Source of the DNA: Tremella fuciformis
Lineage: Eukaryota; Basidiomycota; Tremellomycetes; Tremellales; Tremellaceae
Direction of reading: 5' to 3'
Length of the DNA stretch: 64,000 bases
Assembly (NCBI GenBank): GCA_032768795.1
Contig: CP136490.1
Location: 4,774,001 to 4,838,000, forward strand
The position numbers were made by a program, and so were the translations under genes. Under the pieces are notes generated by a model, which saw only the letters and a list, made by a program, of their open reading frames with translations, did not search any database and was not told where the DNA came from. Numbering within the stretch: the first letter of the stretch is position 1; each line of letters begins with the position of its first letter. Positions 24,037-36,955 of the stretch are shown here, in pieces.

Positions 24037-25557
24037 ATGGGCGAGAGATCAACATCAATGTCATACTATCCGCCAGCCAGCAGAAGCGCATCAGTCTACA
24101 TGGACGATGGTGATTCTGACCCACGACAATCGCGCGTCGTGTCTCAGCCAGCTCCGTTGCTAGACCAGTGTCAGTGGCTCGCTCTACTCGCCCTCTCCAC
24201 CTCCTCTGCATCTGCTGACGTCCTTAGCACATCTTAGACCCGGAGACCAAGCATCGCTTCTTTCCCACGAGCGGACGCTCGAGCTTTATCGCGAAAATGC
24301 CAAAAAGACAAACGACCCCGAGCTCATCTTCGAGTTCGCCGTGTTCATGATCGATGCCGCCAAGTCCATGGTACCTCCAGAAGATCAGAGAGATCCGAGT
24401 CAAAGTGCCAAAACGAACGCTCTCATTGACAAAGCCGAGGAATTGACCAAAGAAGCCACTGCCCTTTTGAAGAAACTAGCAGATCGGGGCTATCCCGATG
24501 CACAGTACTATCTGGCCGATTGCTTCGCCAATGGTATCGGAACTGTTCGAGGAAAGCAGGACTTTGACCGGGCATTCCCCTTGTTCGTTCTTGCTGCAAA
24601 GCACGGCCATCCCGACGCTTGTTATCGAGCTGGGACATGTTGTGAGCATGGCTGGGGATGCCGGAGGGAGAGCGCAAAGGCAGTGCAATTCTACAAGTGA
24701 GTGTATCCCAACATGCCTTTCCAGCACTGACCTAGCAGAAAAGCAGCTGTTGCCTTGCATCCCGGGGCCATGTATCGTTTAGGGACTGCCGAGCTCAATG
24801 GGACGCTAGGTCTAGCTCGGAAACCGAAAGAAGGGGTCAAATGGCTCAAGCGCTCTGCTGAGCATGCGACGGAGGAGTTCCCCCACGCCTTGCACGAACT
24901 GGCGCTCTTGCATGAAAGAGGTATCGAAAATGTGGTTTTTGTCGACAACGACTATGCGGCTGAATTGCTCGCACAAGCGGCCGAATTAGGCTATGCCCCG
25001 AGCGCTTTCAAGCTTGGGGAGTGCTATGAGTATGGCAAGATGGGATGCCCCGTTGACCCAGCATTGTCGATACACTACTACGTAGGTTCCATCATGTTGG
25101 GCTTTCGCCGCTCACGTGATAGAACATAGCCGCAACGCAAAATCACATCGATGCTTGCTTCGCCCTCACTGCTTGGTACCTTGTCGGATCGCCAGGGGTG
25201 TTGCCGCAATCAGATACCGAGGCGTACTTATGGGCGAAGAAGGCTGCCGAGATGGGGTTGGCAAAAGCTCAATATGCTGTCGGATATTTCACCGAGGTGA
25301 GCCACGCCTCATCCATGAAGTTTCCGCTGACACGGCAGACCGGCATAGGGACAGAGCCCGACCTGCAGGGTGCGATGAAGTGGTACAAGCAGGCTGCTGA
25401 AGGGGGTGACCGTCGCGCACAAAAACGATTGACCTCACAAGCTCAAGGTCGAGGAGGTTCAAATGTGTTGGACCGACGACTGGAGATGGAGGCGCTTAAG
25501 GAAGAGCGCTTGCTCAACAAGTCAACGGGCAAGGGGGACGGCTGTCTTATCATGTGA
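24037..25557 (+). CDS. Sel1-repeat protein, SKT5/CHS4-type chitin synthase regulator
   Basis: Proteins of this type bind and activate class IV chitin synthase at the plasma membrane and bud neck. A short leader with SYYPP precedes consecutive Sel1/TPR-like repeats: ALLKKLADRGYPDAQYYLADCFANGIGT, PLFVLAAKHGHPDACYRAG, GVKWLKRSAEHATEEFPHALHELA, ELLAQAAELGYAPSAFKLGECYEYG, YLWAKKAAEMGLAKAQYAVGYF and GAMKWYKQAAEGGDRRAQKRL. The last residues are GDGCLIM, a CaaX box that would be prenylated, as known for Skt5 homologues. Five introns are needed, and all joins inspected are in phase. Basidiomycetes carry several paralogues, so the exact one cannot be named. Confidence 0.88.
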
Positions 25558-25847
25558 GACGCCATAGAGGGAAGATGATTTGTATCGAATAGGCCGTGTC
25601 TGCTCATGACGCTGCTGCTCTGTCTATACACTCATAGACGACTTGGACTTTTGCGTTGGGTATGTATATGTGCATCGTGGAGTAAAAACATGGAGCGCGT
25701 CGACGTGGGTCACAAATCAGTCTAGAGGGCGATGGGGGAGGACGAGGAGTGGTGGCGGACTATATCATGGGGAGACAATGTACGCAGGGACGTTTGAGGT
25801 ACTGGAATTAGTGGTAGTGCTGCAGATTGCGGGCGCAAGGAAGGGGA

Positions 25848-28800
25848 TCAGTCTAGCAGGTCAGTCGGCGCAGACTGGCTTCGCCTCGCCATCGCGGCTT
25901 CCTCCCGTATTTTGACGAGATCCGCGCGACCCAATTGCTGGCGCGTCAGCTAACTTATGTTCCGCATCATCCACAATCTCGACTTGCCTTCTTATCACAC
26001 AGGCTGCGGAAGATCGAGTCGCGCTGATCGAAGAGGGCGAGCGGCGTGTCAAACTCGGCGACCTCGCCTTGGTCCATGACCAGGATTCGGTCGTAGTACG
26101 CCACGGTCTGCAAGCGATGCGCAATGCTGATGAGCTACGAGGGGATCAGTCATAATTCTCAGGTGGCAGGGTCGCGAGATTTACCGTCACGTCTGCGAAA
26201 GAGGTCTGGATGATGCGCTGGATTAGGGCGTCAGTCTCGGGGTCAACGGACGATGTGGCTTCGTCCAGCAGTAACACTTTGCAGTTCCTAACGAGAGCGC
26301 GCATCAGGGCAACTGAAGTCAGCGAATACACGGCATTCATATCTGAGCTGGACGGACGCAGTTGCCGTTCGCCCGCGGAAAAGTTGGCGCCGCCGTCTTG
26401 CACCTGAGCATCGAGGACGAACTTCTCTCGCACACTGGAAGAGGCCGATGCGCTGTGATGGATCAGAGACAAAGCGTCATTGAGCTCCTGATCGGTTCGC
26501 TCGCCGGCTGGATCAAGATTGTCGCTGCAATTGTCAACGCTGCTTCCAACGATGTGAAATGACTCACCGCACAGAGCCACCAAAAAGGAAGGCATCTTGC
26601 GGGATGATTCCGAGACGAGAGCGTAACTATTTCTTAGCCATAGCGTTGGGGAGCACAGAGTGGGTACAAACCGTGTCCAGACCGATGCTTGCGAGATTTA
26701 CACCGTCCACGGTGATTTTGCCACCGCAGATCTCGACCGTGCGGAAGAGTGCCTGGGCCAGACTGCTCTTACCTGCACCGGTCCTACCGATAATTCCGAC
26801 TTTCTCACCCGGCCTCACATTGAAAGAGACGTTTTTAAGGATCATTGGCAGCTCAGGCCGGTAACGCAGAGAGACGTCAGAAAAGGTAAGCTCCCCCTTG
26901 CTGGGCCAAGAGATCGGGGGGTCAGAGGGCAGCAGGGCGGGAGCTTCTCGTTCTAATTCGTTGTAATACTTGATACGCTCAACGTTGTTCTGCATGTGAG
27001 TCTCCATTTGCCGCTGAGAACAAGTCGCATTGCTGCTCACCATCTCTACCTCGAGAGTCCCGAGGGAGGTGACAATGCTAGAAATCGCTGGGTATCAGTA
27101 TCATCGGTCAGTGTGGTCACTTCTGCCTACTCGAAGTCGAAGCGATAATGTAAGTGAGGACTGTGCCAAAGCGAGCAGCATCAACATCGGCCGCGAACTT
27201 GACACCAAAAAGGGCCACCAGCTGACTCTCAGCACAATAACCAAGGAAGCAGGATGACACGGACCAGAACGATGGCTTGAGCTGATATCTCTAGCCTCGC
27301 ACCGATCCAACGGTTTGTGAAGAACTATAAGTCAACATCATTCGAGCCAGGCACATGTAGCAAGCATCACGGTAAGGATATGAGCACGCTAGTGATCAGC
27401 CCTGTCCAGTGGGTATGAGTGCACCGACCGACATTTTCATGATAAATCGCATCTTGCAGACGGTGTTCATAAGTCCCTTGCCGCGCAAAAGCTCGGATAA
27501 CAGTCAAACCAGAAAGCTGCTCGCTGAAGGTACTGTAAATGTGACTGCGAAGGTTTGAGTCGATACGCTTGATCTCGCGTGCGGTCTTCCGGTACACTAT
27601 CAGACAGAGATACTGCGCTTTAGCTTTATATCACAACGATCTTGTGCCTACATCATAAATAGCGATTGGGATGAAGATCACGGAGAGCACTGGATAGGTA
27701 TAGGAGATTAGGAATAGGCCTCCAACAAGATACAGAGTGTATCTGCAACGTTACCTCAGACGATCAGATCGGACAGACCTTACTGAACAAAATAGTAAAA
27801 ACGACCACCCAAGGTGTCATCTAGATTGGAAATGTCTGGACTTTAGCTGCGTGCAGTAGAGTGGAAGCGTTCTTCGGTCGACCGACCTTTCGTCAGTCTA
27901 TTTGTGATGCGTCCCATCTGCATAGATCAGCCGGACCGACCGGGCAGATCAACGACTTACTGGTGTGCGGTCATGCCATCCTACCGAAGTGCGCATGACA
28001 CCGTTCCAAGCTCCATTGAACATCGTGATGCTAGCTCTTGTGGCTGCATATAGCGTCCCGAAGAAAGATACCGTCTGTTGATTAGCATCATCGCATCGTA
28101 ATTCTCGGTGACTTGCCATCATGAATGCAAAAAAGGCGCCAAGACCTGTTATATCAGCCAGATGATGCAAATGATCGTCATACACCCACCTCCGTAAACG
28201 GCAGTGAATTGGGCGGTACTCAGATGCAGATGCTGCCCACTCCACATGCCAAGCCACCATGAGACGCTCACAGAGGCAGCCTGTTCGAGGATAAAGGCAA
28301 GAGCGACAAGAGTGACAAGAACCCAGCTTCCGACTGATTGGAGGTAGTAGAAGTAGCAAGACCAGGTGATGGAACCGATGTTGCGTTCTTCTTCGATCAT
28401 GAGCTTCCCGGCTTGCATGTCGCCTTTGCCCTGGCCAGCTTTTTCGGTCTCCGCATCTTTGCCTTTATCATCGTCCCCCTCGCTTTCTCCAGGAGTTGAA
28501 GAGCCCGAGCCAGATTGATGCGAGACTGATCCAAAGTCTTGAATTAGTGTCTGGAATATCCCGTTGGAATTGAGCAAATCCTGAGGCTTGAGCTCTGACA
28601 TCGTACTTTCGACCACTGCTCACAGAGTACGACCCCTGCTGCACGATGCGCCCGTCCCCATTGTCGTCTCGATCCATCACCAGAATGACATCTGCTGATG
28701 GAAGAACCTCCAGGTTGTGCGTCACGAGGATTCGTGTCCGGTGGGCGAGCGGCCCGTTCAAGATGCAATTGGCCAAGAGGTGGTGACCTACATGAGCGTC

Positions 28801-31362
28801 CACAGCAGACAAAGGGTCATCGAGCAGAACGATGGTTGCTTTAGAGTAAGCGGCTCGAGCTAGACATATGCGTTGCCTCTGCCCGCCCGACAAAGTGATC
28901 CCTCGTTCTCCGATTGTGGTACTGACAAGTCAGAACAAGGAGAAATTGTTCAGGAAGCTCACAGAACTCCCTCTGCCCAGTTATCAATGTCTGCTCGTAG
29001 TGCGCAAGCGTCGATAACCTCGTCGAGGCGCTTCATATCGATATCATCATCCTCGGTGGAGAATGTCAGGTTTTCGCGCACCGACCCGCTCTGTACCCAT
29101 GCCTGCTGAGGGACTGGAATCAACTCATGATCCCCGGAACATATCGCACGGACCATATGAAACGGAACCACTGAAGATGACCTGCCCCTTGACCTGCCGC
29201 ACCTCATTGATGAGTCCAGAAAGCAGGGCTGACTTGCCAGTGCCAACTCTTCCAACAACGCAGACCAAAGCACCTGTGAGTCAGACCGTCGGCTTACTGC
29301 GGGTAGTAGAGGCAAGTACACGTACCGTCTGGTATGGTCAAGGCGACGTCTCGAAGTGCGAACGGCTGGGTGAGCGGACTGTCTGTCGGGATTGAAGTAG
29401 TGGTATTCTCATCGTCGCTCAATTGCATTTGCAGATGTGATGGTATCTCCTCGAATTGGAAGTCGCCCTCGACCTCAACGGCCGCTTTGGCCGCGGGGTC
29501 AATAACGAATCTATGCTGTATCTCTTCTGCGGCAAGCATCTTGCCAACGCGTCTCATGGCGACGGACACTTCGATCAGTCCGCCGTACGCCTTGGGGAGG
29601 ACCATCAGAGGCCGCTGCAAAGCATTGAAAAGATGAAGTGCGGTGAATACGCGCAGGGGATCTAGCGTGTTTCCAAGGAGAGAGTATGCAATAAAGGTTG
29701 CTTCAGCGGTCAGCCAATGCTTCTGGCTTCAGGGGAACAGACATACAGATCGCTGCAGCGACTGGGGTGAACGAAGATAGAGAGGATATTGTAGATCTCA
29801 GCAGTGCGTAGCGACGAAGGTGTATAATTTCCTGCCTTCGCAGATCGGCGATCTTCGCGCCAAATGTTGACTCCCAAGCGTAGACCTTCACAGCCCTGAT
29901 GCTGGCGATAATCTCAGTCAAAAGTCGTGTGCGGCGGTCAATAGCTTCGGTTTGACTGACCCGAATCTTGCGCAGGATCGAGAAGAGAAACCCTGATTCG
30001 TGAGTATGCGCCACCCGGCCTGAGACCTAAGCTTGTCACCTTGAGTCGGTCCGCTGAGCGCGAGCACCTGCAGGTTGAGGCATTCTCCCGTGCGCACAGA
30101 CCAGTGACCTACCGCAACTCCAACAAAGGATACAGGACCCAAGGTCCAGAGCAGGAGAACGATCCCGATCACCACCTGGAGTGGCTGAGAGGCGAGCCGA
30201 AATAAGTGGCCCGTGTTCTCTTCCTGAGAAGTCAGCAGGCAAACCGCGCTGATGGGGGACGCGCCAAAGTAGACAGGTCAGTCGAAACGAGTGTTGTTAA
30301 TTTTCCGTTAGTATATTCCAGGCGCGATTTGGGGGACAGGCGCCTGTATAGTCAGCTAGTCTGCGGGGCAGTCGCAATGACAATCCCCACATGGTCTTGC
30401 GCGAGACGAGATCAATGAGCTGGACATGTCAGTGGTGGCGGGCGCGAAGGTGATTAATGACGCACTGCCGAGCGGAGATTGACGCCGATAAGCGAGCCTG
30501 AAGCGGCTGTCCAAAAGAGGCACAAACTCCCAGTACATTGCCAAAGGAACAGCAGGAAGCTGAGCGCTATGCCAAACCAGAGCGGATGCGGCTTGGGCAG
30601 ACTCTGAGTAGGCAAACCCAGTGATTGGGCTCTGTGAAGCGCATGAGCGGTCGTGATTTCCCAGAGAATCTGGCGTGTGAGGAGCGGGGAGGTGACGCGC
30701 AGGTATTCTGATAATCAGTCGGAGCCCTCGCGATCGCGCAAACATCCACTAACGACCGGCAGCATCGATGAGAACCTGGCGGCAGAACCTCCACTTGATT
30801 GTCTTGAACATGGCCCGCCATAGTGCCATGTCGTAGACCTTGCCGCCTTCCACAGCGTTGTCCCCTGCTGCCGCGCGACGAGCGGTGCGCTTGCCGAACC
30901 GCTTGACGATCACGGGGTCGAGTCCATCGTCTCTTTCTGCGGGCTGCTCACCGAGAAGAGGTGTCGCTTCGGACTCGCGAGAGTCTGTCAGGTCTAGATC
31001 GATGAGGGGTCGGTAACCAGGCGGTCGTCGCGAAGGCGGAAGACGCTTGGCGAACTCCGCTTCGATCTTGTCTGCCAGCTGGGGATATAAGATGCCATGC
31101 ACTTTACGATATTGCGACGACTCACGATGCGCGCGTTGAGAGTGGGCGGCAGCTCATACAGATCTCACACATCAGCCCACAGGAAGCAGAGAGGTCAAAT
31201 CTCACCGTCTTCGACAAGTGGGCGACTGTAGCCGACTTTGAGCATCGGACCTGCCCAGTGGTACAGGAATCTCGAGAGAGGGTTGGCATATTCGTAAGGA
31301 AACAGCTGGCCCTTGAAGGGCTGCTGGGGCGCGGGCGACGGTCGCCAGAAGGGGATCGCCAT
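25848..31362 (-). CDS. ABCC transporter, YOR1-type multidrug/oligomycin resistance (copy 1)
   Basis: This is a full-length ABC exporter (TMD1-NBD1-TMD2-NBD2) of the MRP/YOR1 branch, expected in the plasma membrane. It starts [12 protein letters not shown], then [23 protein letters not shown]1 shows [29 protein letters not shown] and [14 protein letters not shown] (Asp at the catalytic Glu position, the usual degenerate ABCC site 1). NBD2 shows GRTGAGKSS, the YOR1-type signature NFSAGERQL, and [16 protein letters not shown]. The stop at 25848 requires a GC-AG intron (25938-25987), after which the tail reads [14 protein letters not shown]. Without that intron the protein would end about 10 residues after SLCDKK. 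About 20 introns are present, and most in the membrane domains were placed only by homology to copy 2. Confidence 0.9.
25938..25987 (-). other. GC-AG intron in ABC transporter copy 1 (C-terminus)
   Basis: The donor is aag|gcaagt and the acceptor gcgccag, 50 nt, phase 0. Copy 2 has a GT-AG intron at the same place after its CTQK codons. Removing this intron produces a tail homologous to copy 2. Confidence 0.8.
28075..28116 (-). other. In-frame GC-AG intron in ABC transporter copy 1 (TMD2)
   Basis: The donor is gcaagt, the branch-like site gctaat and the acceptor caacag; 42 nt, a multiple of three with no stop. Retention would insert 14 mainly polar residues between FAFMM and TVSFF, inside a predicted membrane helix. 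That argues for splicing. Confidence 0.65.
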
Positions 31363-31970
31363 CGTCGGCAATCTCCCAAGTGTTCGAAAAGAAGAGAAGA
31401 GGTGGGTGACGCATTATCTTTGATGCTGGGCAAGCAGGCGGATGACGACTCAGCTGCATCAGGGGTTGATCCTTTCACCGTCGTAACGCGTCACAAGCGA
31501 TCATCTCCTTTGACTGGTCAAAGGGCACTCATCAGTGCGTCACCGCGTCTCTCTGCACAGCACATGCGACAGGTTACGGAGCTGAGAACGTTTAGAGGTA
31601 AGTAAATAGGGAGAAGCAGGTCAGACTTGTGAGCTGCCCATCGTCCCTTCTTCGGCCACAGTGGACGTCTTGTCAGCCCGCCTCAACATCTCCGGCCTGC
31701 GGCGGCGTTAGCATGTCCGATCACATGGAAGTACGTCAGTATCCATCAATGAAGCTCGTAAGACCTGAGGATGGCGCGCTGGGGATGCACGCGCCGCTTC
31801 AGATCAGCTCAGAAGTCTAGAAGCATCGAAGTGGATCGATCTGATTCCGTACCGACGCTCAGCTGTGGATTAAGGGGTTATAGCAGGTTTTGATCCGTAG
31901 TAAGGGACAATGCCGGTGTCATATGAGACAGCGCTCCACGAACCCATGTATCGTGAAATGAAAGCTAGAC
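31363..31970. other. Intergenic region upstream of ABC transporter copy 1
   Basis: The 608-base gap lies between the La stop and the start of ABC copy 1, both on minus, so it should hold the transporter promoter. Short overlapping ORFs show no recognisable motif. No RNA gene was seen. Confidence 0.45.
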
Positions 31971-33945
31971 CTAGGCGGCCTTGACGACAGGAGGCATGCC
32001 ACCCGAGCTGGGTTTCGAGTCCCCGTTAGCCTTGCCTCCTCGTCCACCCCGGTGACCGCCACGACCACCTCGTCCACCCCTTCCACCTCGGAACCCGCGC
32101 CCGCCACCGCCACCACCTCCGCGCCCGCCATGACGGTGGTTATCCCGGCCGTCCCGGCTTTCGTTCCTGTACTTCTCGGCTGCACGACCAGCAGCAAAGT
32201 TTGCTCGGTTGACCCAGAATGTCCTTTGCTCCTCCTCTGGGGCGTTAGCTAGCAAGAATGCGAGCTAGGATATGACTAACCCGACATCCTCGCGAATTCG
32301 ACAGTGATGGAGCCAAACTGGATCTTCGCGTCGTTCAACCTCTTGAGCTCATCTTCGGATACGGGTCCACCGCTGTTCTTGGAAACGTTGCCGCTGCTCG
32401 ATCCAGGGGGGTAGGCCATGAAGATCTCAGATAGACCGTTCTTGATGATCTCAGCCTGCGTTGTCAGATTGACATGTTAACAGAAGGGACTGGTGAGACT
32501 GACCTTGAGCTCCTTCCAGTCACCGCCCTCAGCACCCTCGCAGAGGAATTTAATGGCCACATCATTCTCGAATGGCACACTATCTCTGTCGATCACCTGT
32601 CCTGTCTCGACGCTGCACTCAATGTCATCTTTGCCGTTGTAAGACAGGTTGAAGGTCTGGGGCTGTCCCCTCAGCGGAGCCGCCTAAGAAAATGAAGGAA
32701 CACACCTCCTTCTTGGCCGATTTGGCAGGCTTCTCATCTTCGCCATCTTCATCCCGACCTCGCTTCTTCCCCTCGCCCGGCTTTGTATCCGCCCGGACAC
32801 CTTGAGGGGTACCGACAACAGCTGTCCCTTCTTTGATCTGTGCCAAGTTCGGTGTGATCCCCTTCTTGATCTTGTCCATCTCCCTGAATGCGTTGAATTT
32901 GCCGGAATGACGATCAGATTTGCTGTCTTTACGCTTGTAAAGCTCCGATTCGGGAATGCCCTTCTCCTTGGCCTTCATCTTGACGTAGGCGTCCCTTTTG
33001 CGTAAGTATCACGATAGCCAGATGTTGGCTCTACCTACTTGCTCATGAAAACCATATCCGGGCCATCCGGAGTGAATTTAGGGAGCTCCTTGAGCCCCAA
33101 CATCTTGTTGAGATCTGACTCGTACTCAAATTCGACGAAGACCGACCCCTGGTGGTGTCAGCGTGTTTGACACACGGGTTTCCCACGCACCTTGAACTTG
33201 CCCTTCCCCTTGCCAGTGGGTTTATCGTTCGCATCTTCCCGCCTCTTTCGGACGGCTGCAATCGGGCCAAACTGCTCGCAGTATGCCTCCAACTTTTCCT
33301 GTGTGTTCTCTTCTGTTTCGCCCTCTCCGAAGCCTTTCTACGCAGATCAGCGAGATACGACAACGAGATCAAGAGGCTGACGATGTAGGCAGAGCGCTGC
33401 CACGCTGTCGATCCCGGCTCCAAAGGTCTCTGTCTCTTCACATTCTCCCCATCCTCGCTGATTGCCAGCAACGGGTTCTTGCCCTCAGCGGCGGCCGCCT
33501 GCCTGATGGCGTAGGCGACGAAGGATACACCATGGTCCTGGAATTCCCGCATGCGCTTGAAGGTAATGATAGTCTTGATCGGCACCCATCCCTCTGGGTT
33601 GCAAGCGGTCAGGGAGAAGAAGAATTTATCGACGGGCAGATTGGCATCGGAAAAGTAGAAGTTGACTTGACATCAGCCTCGCCTTCAGTATCATACAGCT
33701 TGCACACCTTGCTTTGCGGCACGGCTGAGGAGAGCTTGAACTTCATCCTCGCTCATACCCTCGACCTTGGGCAGATCACCGAATGGCTTGACGTCTGGCT
33801 TGACGTCTGAGGTAGCTGACGTGCCAATATCTGGCTTCTCATCAAGCTGGCTGACAGACTCGATCTTGACCTCAGCGGCGCCGGACGGCTCCATGGCGAC
33901 GTCGGCGGCGACCGGCTCCTCGGACTTGACTTGCACTTCAGACAT
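31971..33945 (-). CDS. LHP1: La protein (RNA-binding, Lhp1-like)
   Basis: La binds the 3' oligo-U of RNA polymerase III transcripts and helps tRNA maturation in the nucleus. The start MSEVQVKSEEPV at 33945 is followed by a Lys/Glu/Pro-rich leader and the La motif. That motif has a VYFSDANLPVDKFFF-type element, then NPEGWVPIKTIITFKRM. RRM1 (GSVFVEFEYESDLNKMLG), a basic linker with GKKRGRDEDGEDEKPAKSAKK as a likely NLS, and RRM2-like TFNLSYNGKDDIECSV follow. The C-terminus is an RGG/GGR-rich box (about 32040-32130), an RNA-binding or arginine-methylation region. An in-frame ATG at 34173 upstream was not used because MSEVQ begins the recognisable protein. Confidence 0.9.
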
Positions 33946-34637
33946 GGTGGGGCGTCCGAAGCGACGGGTGTTCTCCACTGATCGTAGCAAATCGTTTCGT
34001 CCAACTGTGGTTTCTTTCCAATTGCGTTTGCTTTTTCGAATGGCCTGGGGAGAACTGGCAGGACAGAGACACGAGACAGACGGCAAATGCGCTTTTGATG
34101 GAGATCTTTTGGTGGTCGAGCAAAAGACTCGAAAGAATCTGATCAGGCCGGCGGAATCAAATTTACCGAACACGTGGTCGATATTCAGCCCCGGGATTAA
34201 ATGGTCGCAATGCAGTGGTTTGACGCTCGCAAGAAGGCATCTGTCAAGAGGGATTACTTGCCCTTATGCACCATTTGAAGCAAGTAACAGCGCCTCACTG
34301 CTTGAAGATGAGACTCGGTTTCAGCTCGTCCACTGACCAGGGTGCACAACGCTTCGAAAGCTGGTGACGGCCCACTTATACTGGTGAGCTGGCCCTGAAA
34401 TCGCGTGAGATCGCATTTGAGATTTGAGCCGGCGTAATAATTCTCTTGGCGGCAATGGCGGGAATAGTCGTCACCTGGCTCCTGGGCTGACTCGAAAGAC
34501 ACAGTCTCCGATCCAATCGGTCGAATGCATCTTTGACTTCATTGTCGATCTCATGGCTTAAGAAGCATGCCCGGTTGTGGCTGTTGACATTGTATTATAC
34601 CTTGTTCCAGGTGGCATCGCGGCGGATCCGCTCTAAA
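33946..34637. promoter_or_regulatory. Divergent promoter region between La and MFS transporter copy 1
   Basis: The 692-base gap lies between head-to-head genes. It contains several short ORFs on both strands with no homology recognised and no good splice pattern, so I treat it as regulatory or 5' UTR sequence. Confidence 0.45.
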
Positions 34638-36679
34638 ATGCCCGGCATCGAGTTCTCACCTGAACCGACGAGGGTGGCCAGGAAGTCAACTTGGCTGCCG
34701 GCGGTCGCTGTACAGGCAAGCGTACTACGATTTTAGCCAGCGACATTGCTGATGATATGCAGGCGAGAAGCTCGACATGGTATATTACCACTGTCGTCTG
34801 CGTTGGGATTGCCACCGATCTTCTCACCTATGTAGGTCTACTATGTGCAGGCGTTCTGGCTCTGATCCGCATCAGAATATCGTCATTCCAGTATTACCCT
34901 ATCGTTTGCAGGCTCTCGGTCACGACAATATCTCCGTGTTGACCTCATGGCTGCTGTTCTCCTACTCTGCGGGCATTCTGCTATGTGAGTACAGCCTCGC
35001 AGGCCGAGTAGTCACTGACCCCGAAGCCACTCTGCCCATCGCCTACTTTTTCCACATATACCCGTGGCGACGGCTTCCGCTCGTGCTCAGCGTTCTTGTG
35101 TTGGAAGGAGCATTGGTTCTCTTTATGCTCGTTGATGCCTACGGCGTGATGGTATTCTCCCGATTTCTGCAAGGAGTATCCAGTGCCACGGTGTGGATCG
35201 GTGAGTCGCACATAGTCTTGAGTCAACCATGCTGACCTTGTCAGTCGGATTCTGCTTGATGTGAGCGCAAGAAGTTCACTTCCCTTGACTCCGTTTGACA
35301 CACAGAACCGAGAATGTCGACCAGAAGAATGTAGGTCGTCAACTTGGCTATGCCGTTTCTGGTGTATCGATCGGCACTGTGATCGCCCCTCCTATTGGAG
35401 GTGCGCTATATCAACGCATGGGCTGGAAGGCGCCTTTTATTTTCTGCATCATCCTACTCGGAGCCGACTTGATCGCTCGACTGTGTGTCATCGAGCAGAA
35501 AGAGCTGCCAAAGTATGGCTACGTACGGCCCAACAGAGTTCTCGTTGGCGGGGAGAAGACCGTCCGTACATCTACGGAAACCAAACGTCGGTCGCCATCA
35601 CCTGGACAGCCTCTCGCTGGGTCGGCGGAAGAGGGACTGCGGCAACGAAGAGTGTCGATCGTAGACCAGACCGTGCCCGTTGGGGGACAAGCTGCACTCG
35701 ACGTCCCGGCCGCGCCACTCGCGATTGAGGCCGATTTGGGGGAACGTCATCTTAGTCCATGGGAGATCGTAAAAGCAATTGCCAAGGAGCCCCGAGGCAT
35801 GACGGCAATGTCGGTGACGTTCACGTTTGGCCTCATTTTGGGCGTACTTGATCCCACGTGAGTCCGACTTCTAGCTGACAGAGACGCGCTGACTTGCGCA
35901 GGGTGACTTTGCGAATCGAGTCTGTTTGGCACAAGGATTCTGCCTACGTCGGATTGGTGTATCTCGCTGCCGCCGCGCCAACCTTCGTATCAGGTCCTCT
36001 GATCGGGGCACTGGCAGACAAATATGGCAGCGAGTGGTTCGTTGCGCCCTTCCTGTTCGCCTCGATGCCATTCCTACCTCTTCTGATACTGGACTCTGAC
36101 TTGGCGGGCTTCATAGTCTACTTTGCCTTCGTCAGTAAGTACCGCTTCTCGCTTCCTTTTGACCTCACTGAGCACAGACCTTCTCCTCAGCTGCGCCCTC
36201 AGTCCCGTCAGCCTCGAGCTAGCGTTGTGTGCTCAAAATATGGTGTGTCTGAGTGAGCATACATTGAGACTTCGCTGAGCGGCAGGATGGCATCGGCGAG
36301 ATCCATCAATTTGCCGGCATGAACTTGGCCTTTGGCGAGTTGTGCTTTGCGTGTGAAGGGACGAAGCTGAATGCTAGCCATTTCTACGGCTGTGGGATCA
36401 GTCATAGGTGGCCAGATGTACGCGCACGCACCACATGGCTGGGCGGCTGTCTGCTGGTAAGTTTAGCTGCGTGACTGACATGATCGTTTGCTCAGCGCCC
36501 GCAGGTTCTGTTTTGGCGTGACCGCCCCAACCGTCGTCGCTTCCTTCTTTTTCACCGGCAATCTTACACTGTTTCGAAGAGTCTTCCGCCGACACAGTGC
36601 CTCAGATATACCTCTCGACCCTCAGTCTACCCAAAACGATCGCGCTGTGGAAGGCGGCGCGACGGAAGCTACAGTCTGA
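34638..36679 (+). CDS. MFS transporter, vesicular-amine-transporter-like (DHA1), copy 1
   Basis: A 12-helix major facilitator protein, probably a proton-coupled exporter. Exon 1 (34638-34715, starting MPGIEFSPEP) is followed by a GC-AG intron and STWYITTVVCVGIATDLLTY. NIVIPVLPYRLQALG, TSWLLFSYSAG and RFLQGVSSATVWI follow. The motif region GRQLGYAVSGVSIGTVIAPPIGGALYQRMGW is the strongest family signature. A long cytosolic loop rich in Arg/Ser/Pro precedes LSPWEIVKAIAKEPRGM. The second half has FVSGPLIGALADKYGS, NLLLSCALSPVSLELA and GVTAPTVVASFFF. Closest relative in the window is the gene at 47039, which shares intron positions. Substrate unknown. Confidence 0.88.
34716..34762 (+). other. GC-AG intron in MFS copy 1 (intron 1)
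   Basis: The donor is tacag|gcaagc, the branch-like site gctgat and the acceptor atgcag; 47 nt, phase 0. It joins a 26-codon first exon to the homologous region. A GT donor (gtggcc) 36 bases upstream is the alternative. Confidence 0.6.
36335..36377 (+). other. GC-AG intron in MFS copy 1 (late exon)
   Basis: The donor is tttg|gcgagt and the acceptor atgctag; 43 nt. It gives NLAF/AISTAVGSVIGG in frame. The paralogue has a gtgagt donor at the same codon (AFG/AVSSAIGAAAGG). I tested the GT sites nearby: they give the wrong phase or a 25-nt intron. Confidence 0.8.
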
Positions 36680-36955
36680 TCTGGACATTCCTGTCGCAAG
36701 GAAAAATACTACATCAAGTATAAATACAGTATCATTTCTGCGCATCTCTGCCAGCATCCACAGCTCAGCATCACTGTCATACACAACTCCAGTAGAGCCA
36801 GAAGAGACCTGTTGTCATCCCCATTCATGCAAACCCATACTATGGGACCGTGTTTGGCGGCTATTGCTTTTAACCGGGACAGTCGGTTGGAATGATGGAC
36901 CGAGCGCATCTTCGCAACGTTGTCCACAGTCACCTGTGCTTACAGGAAGACAGGC

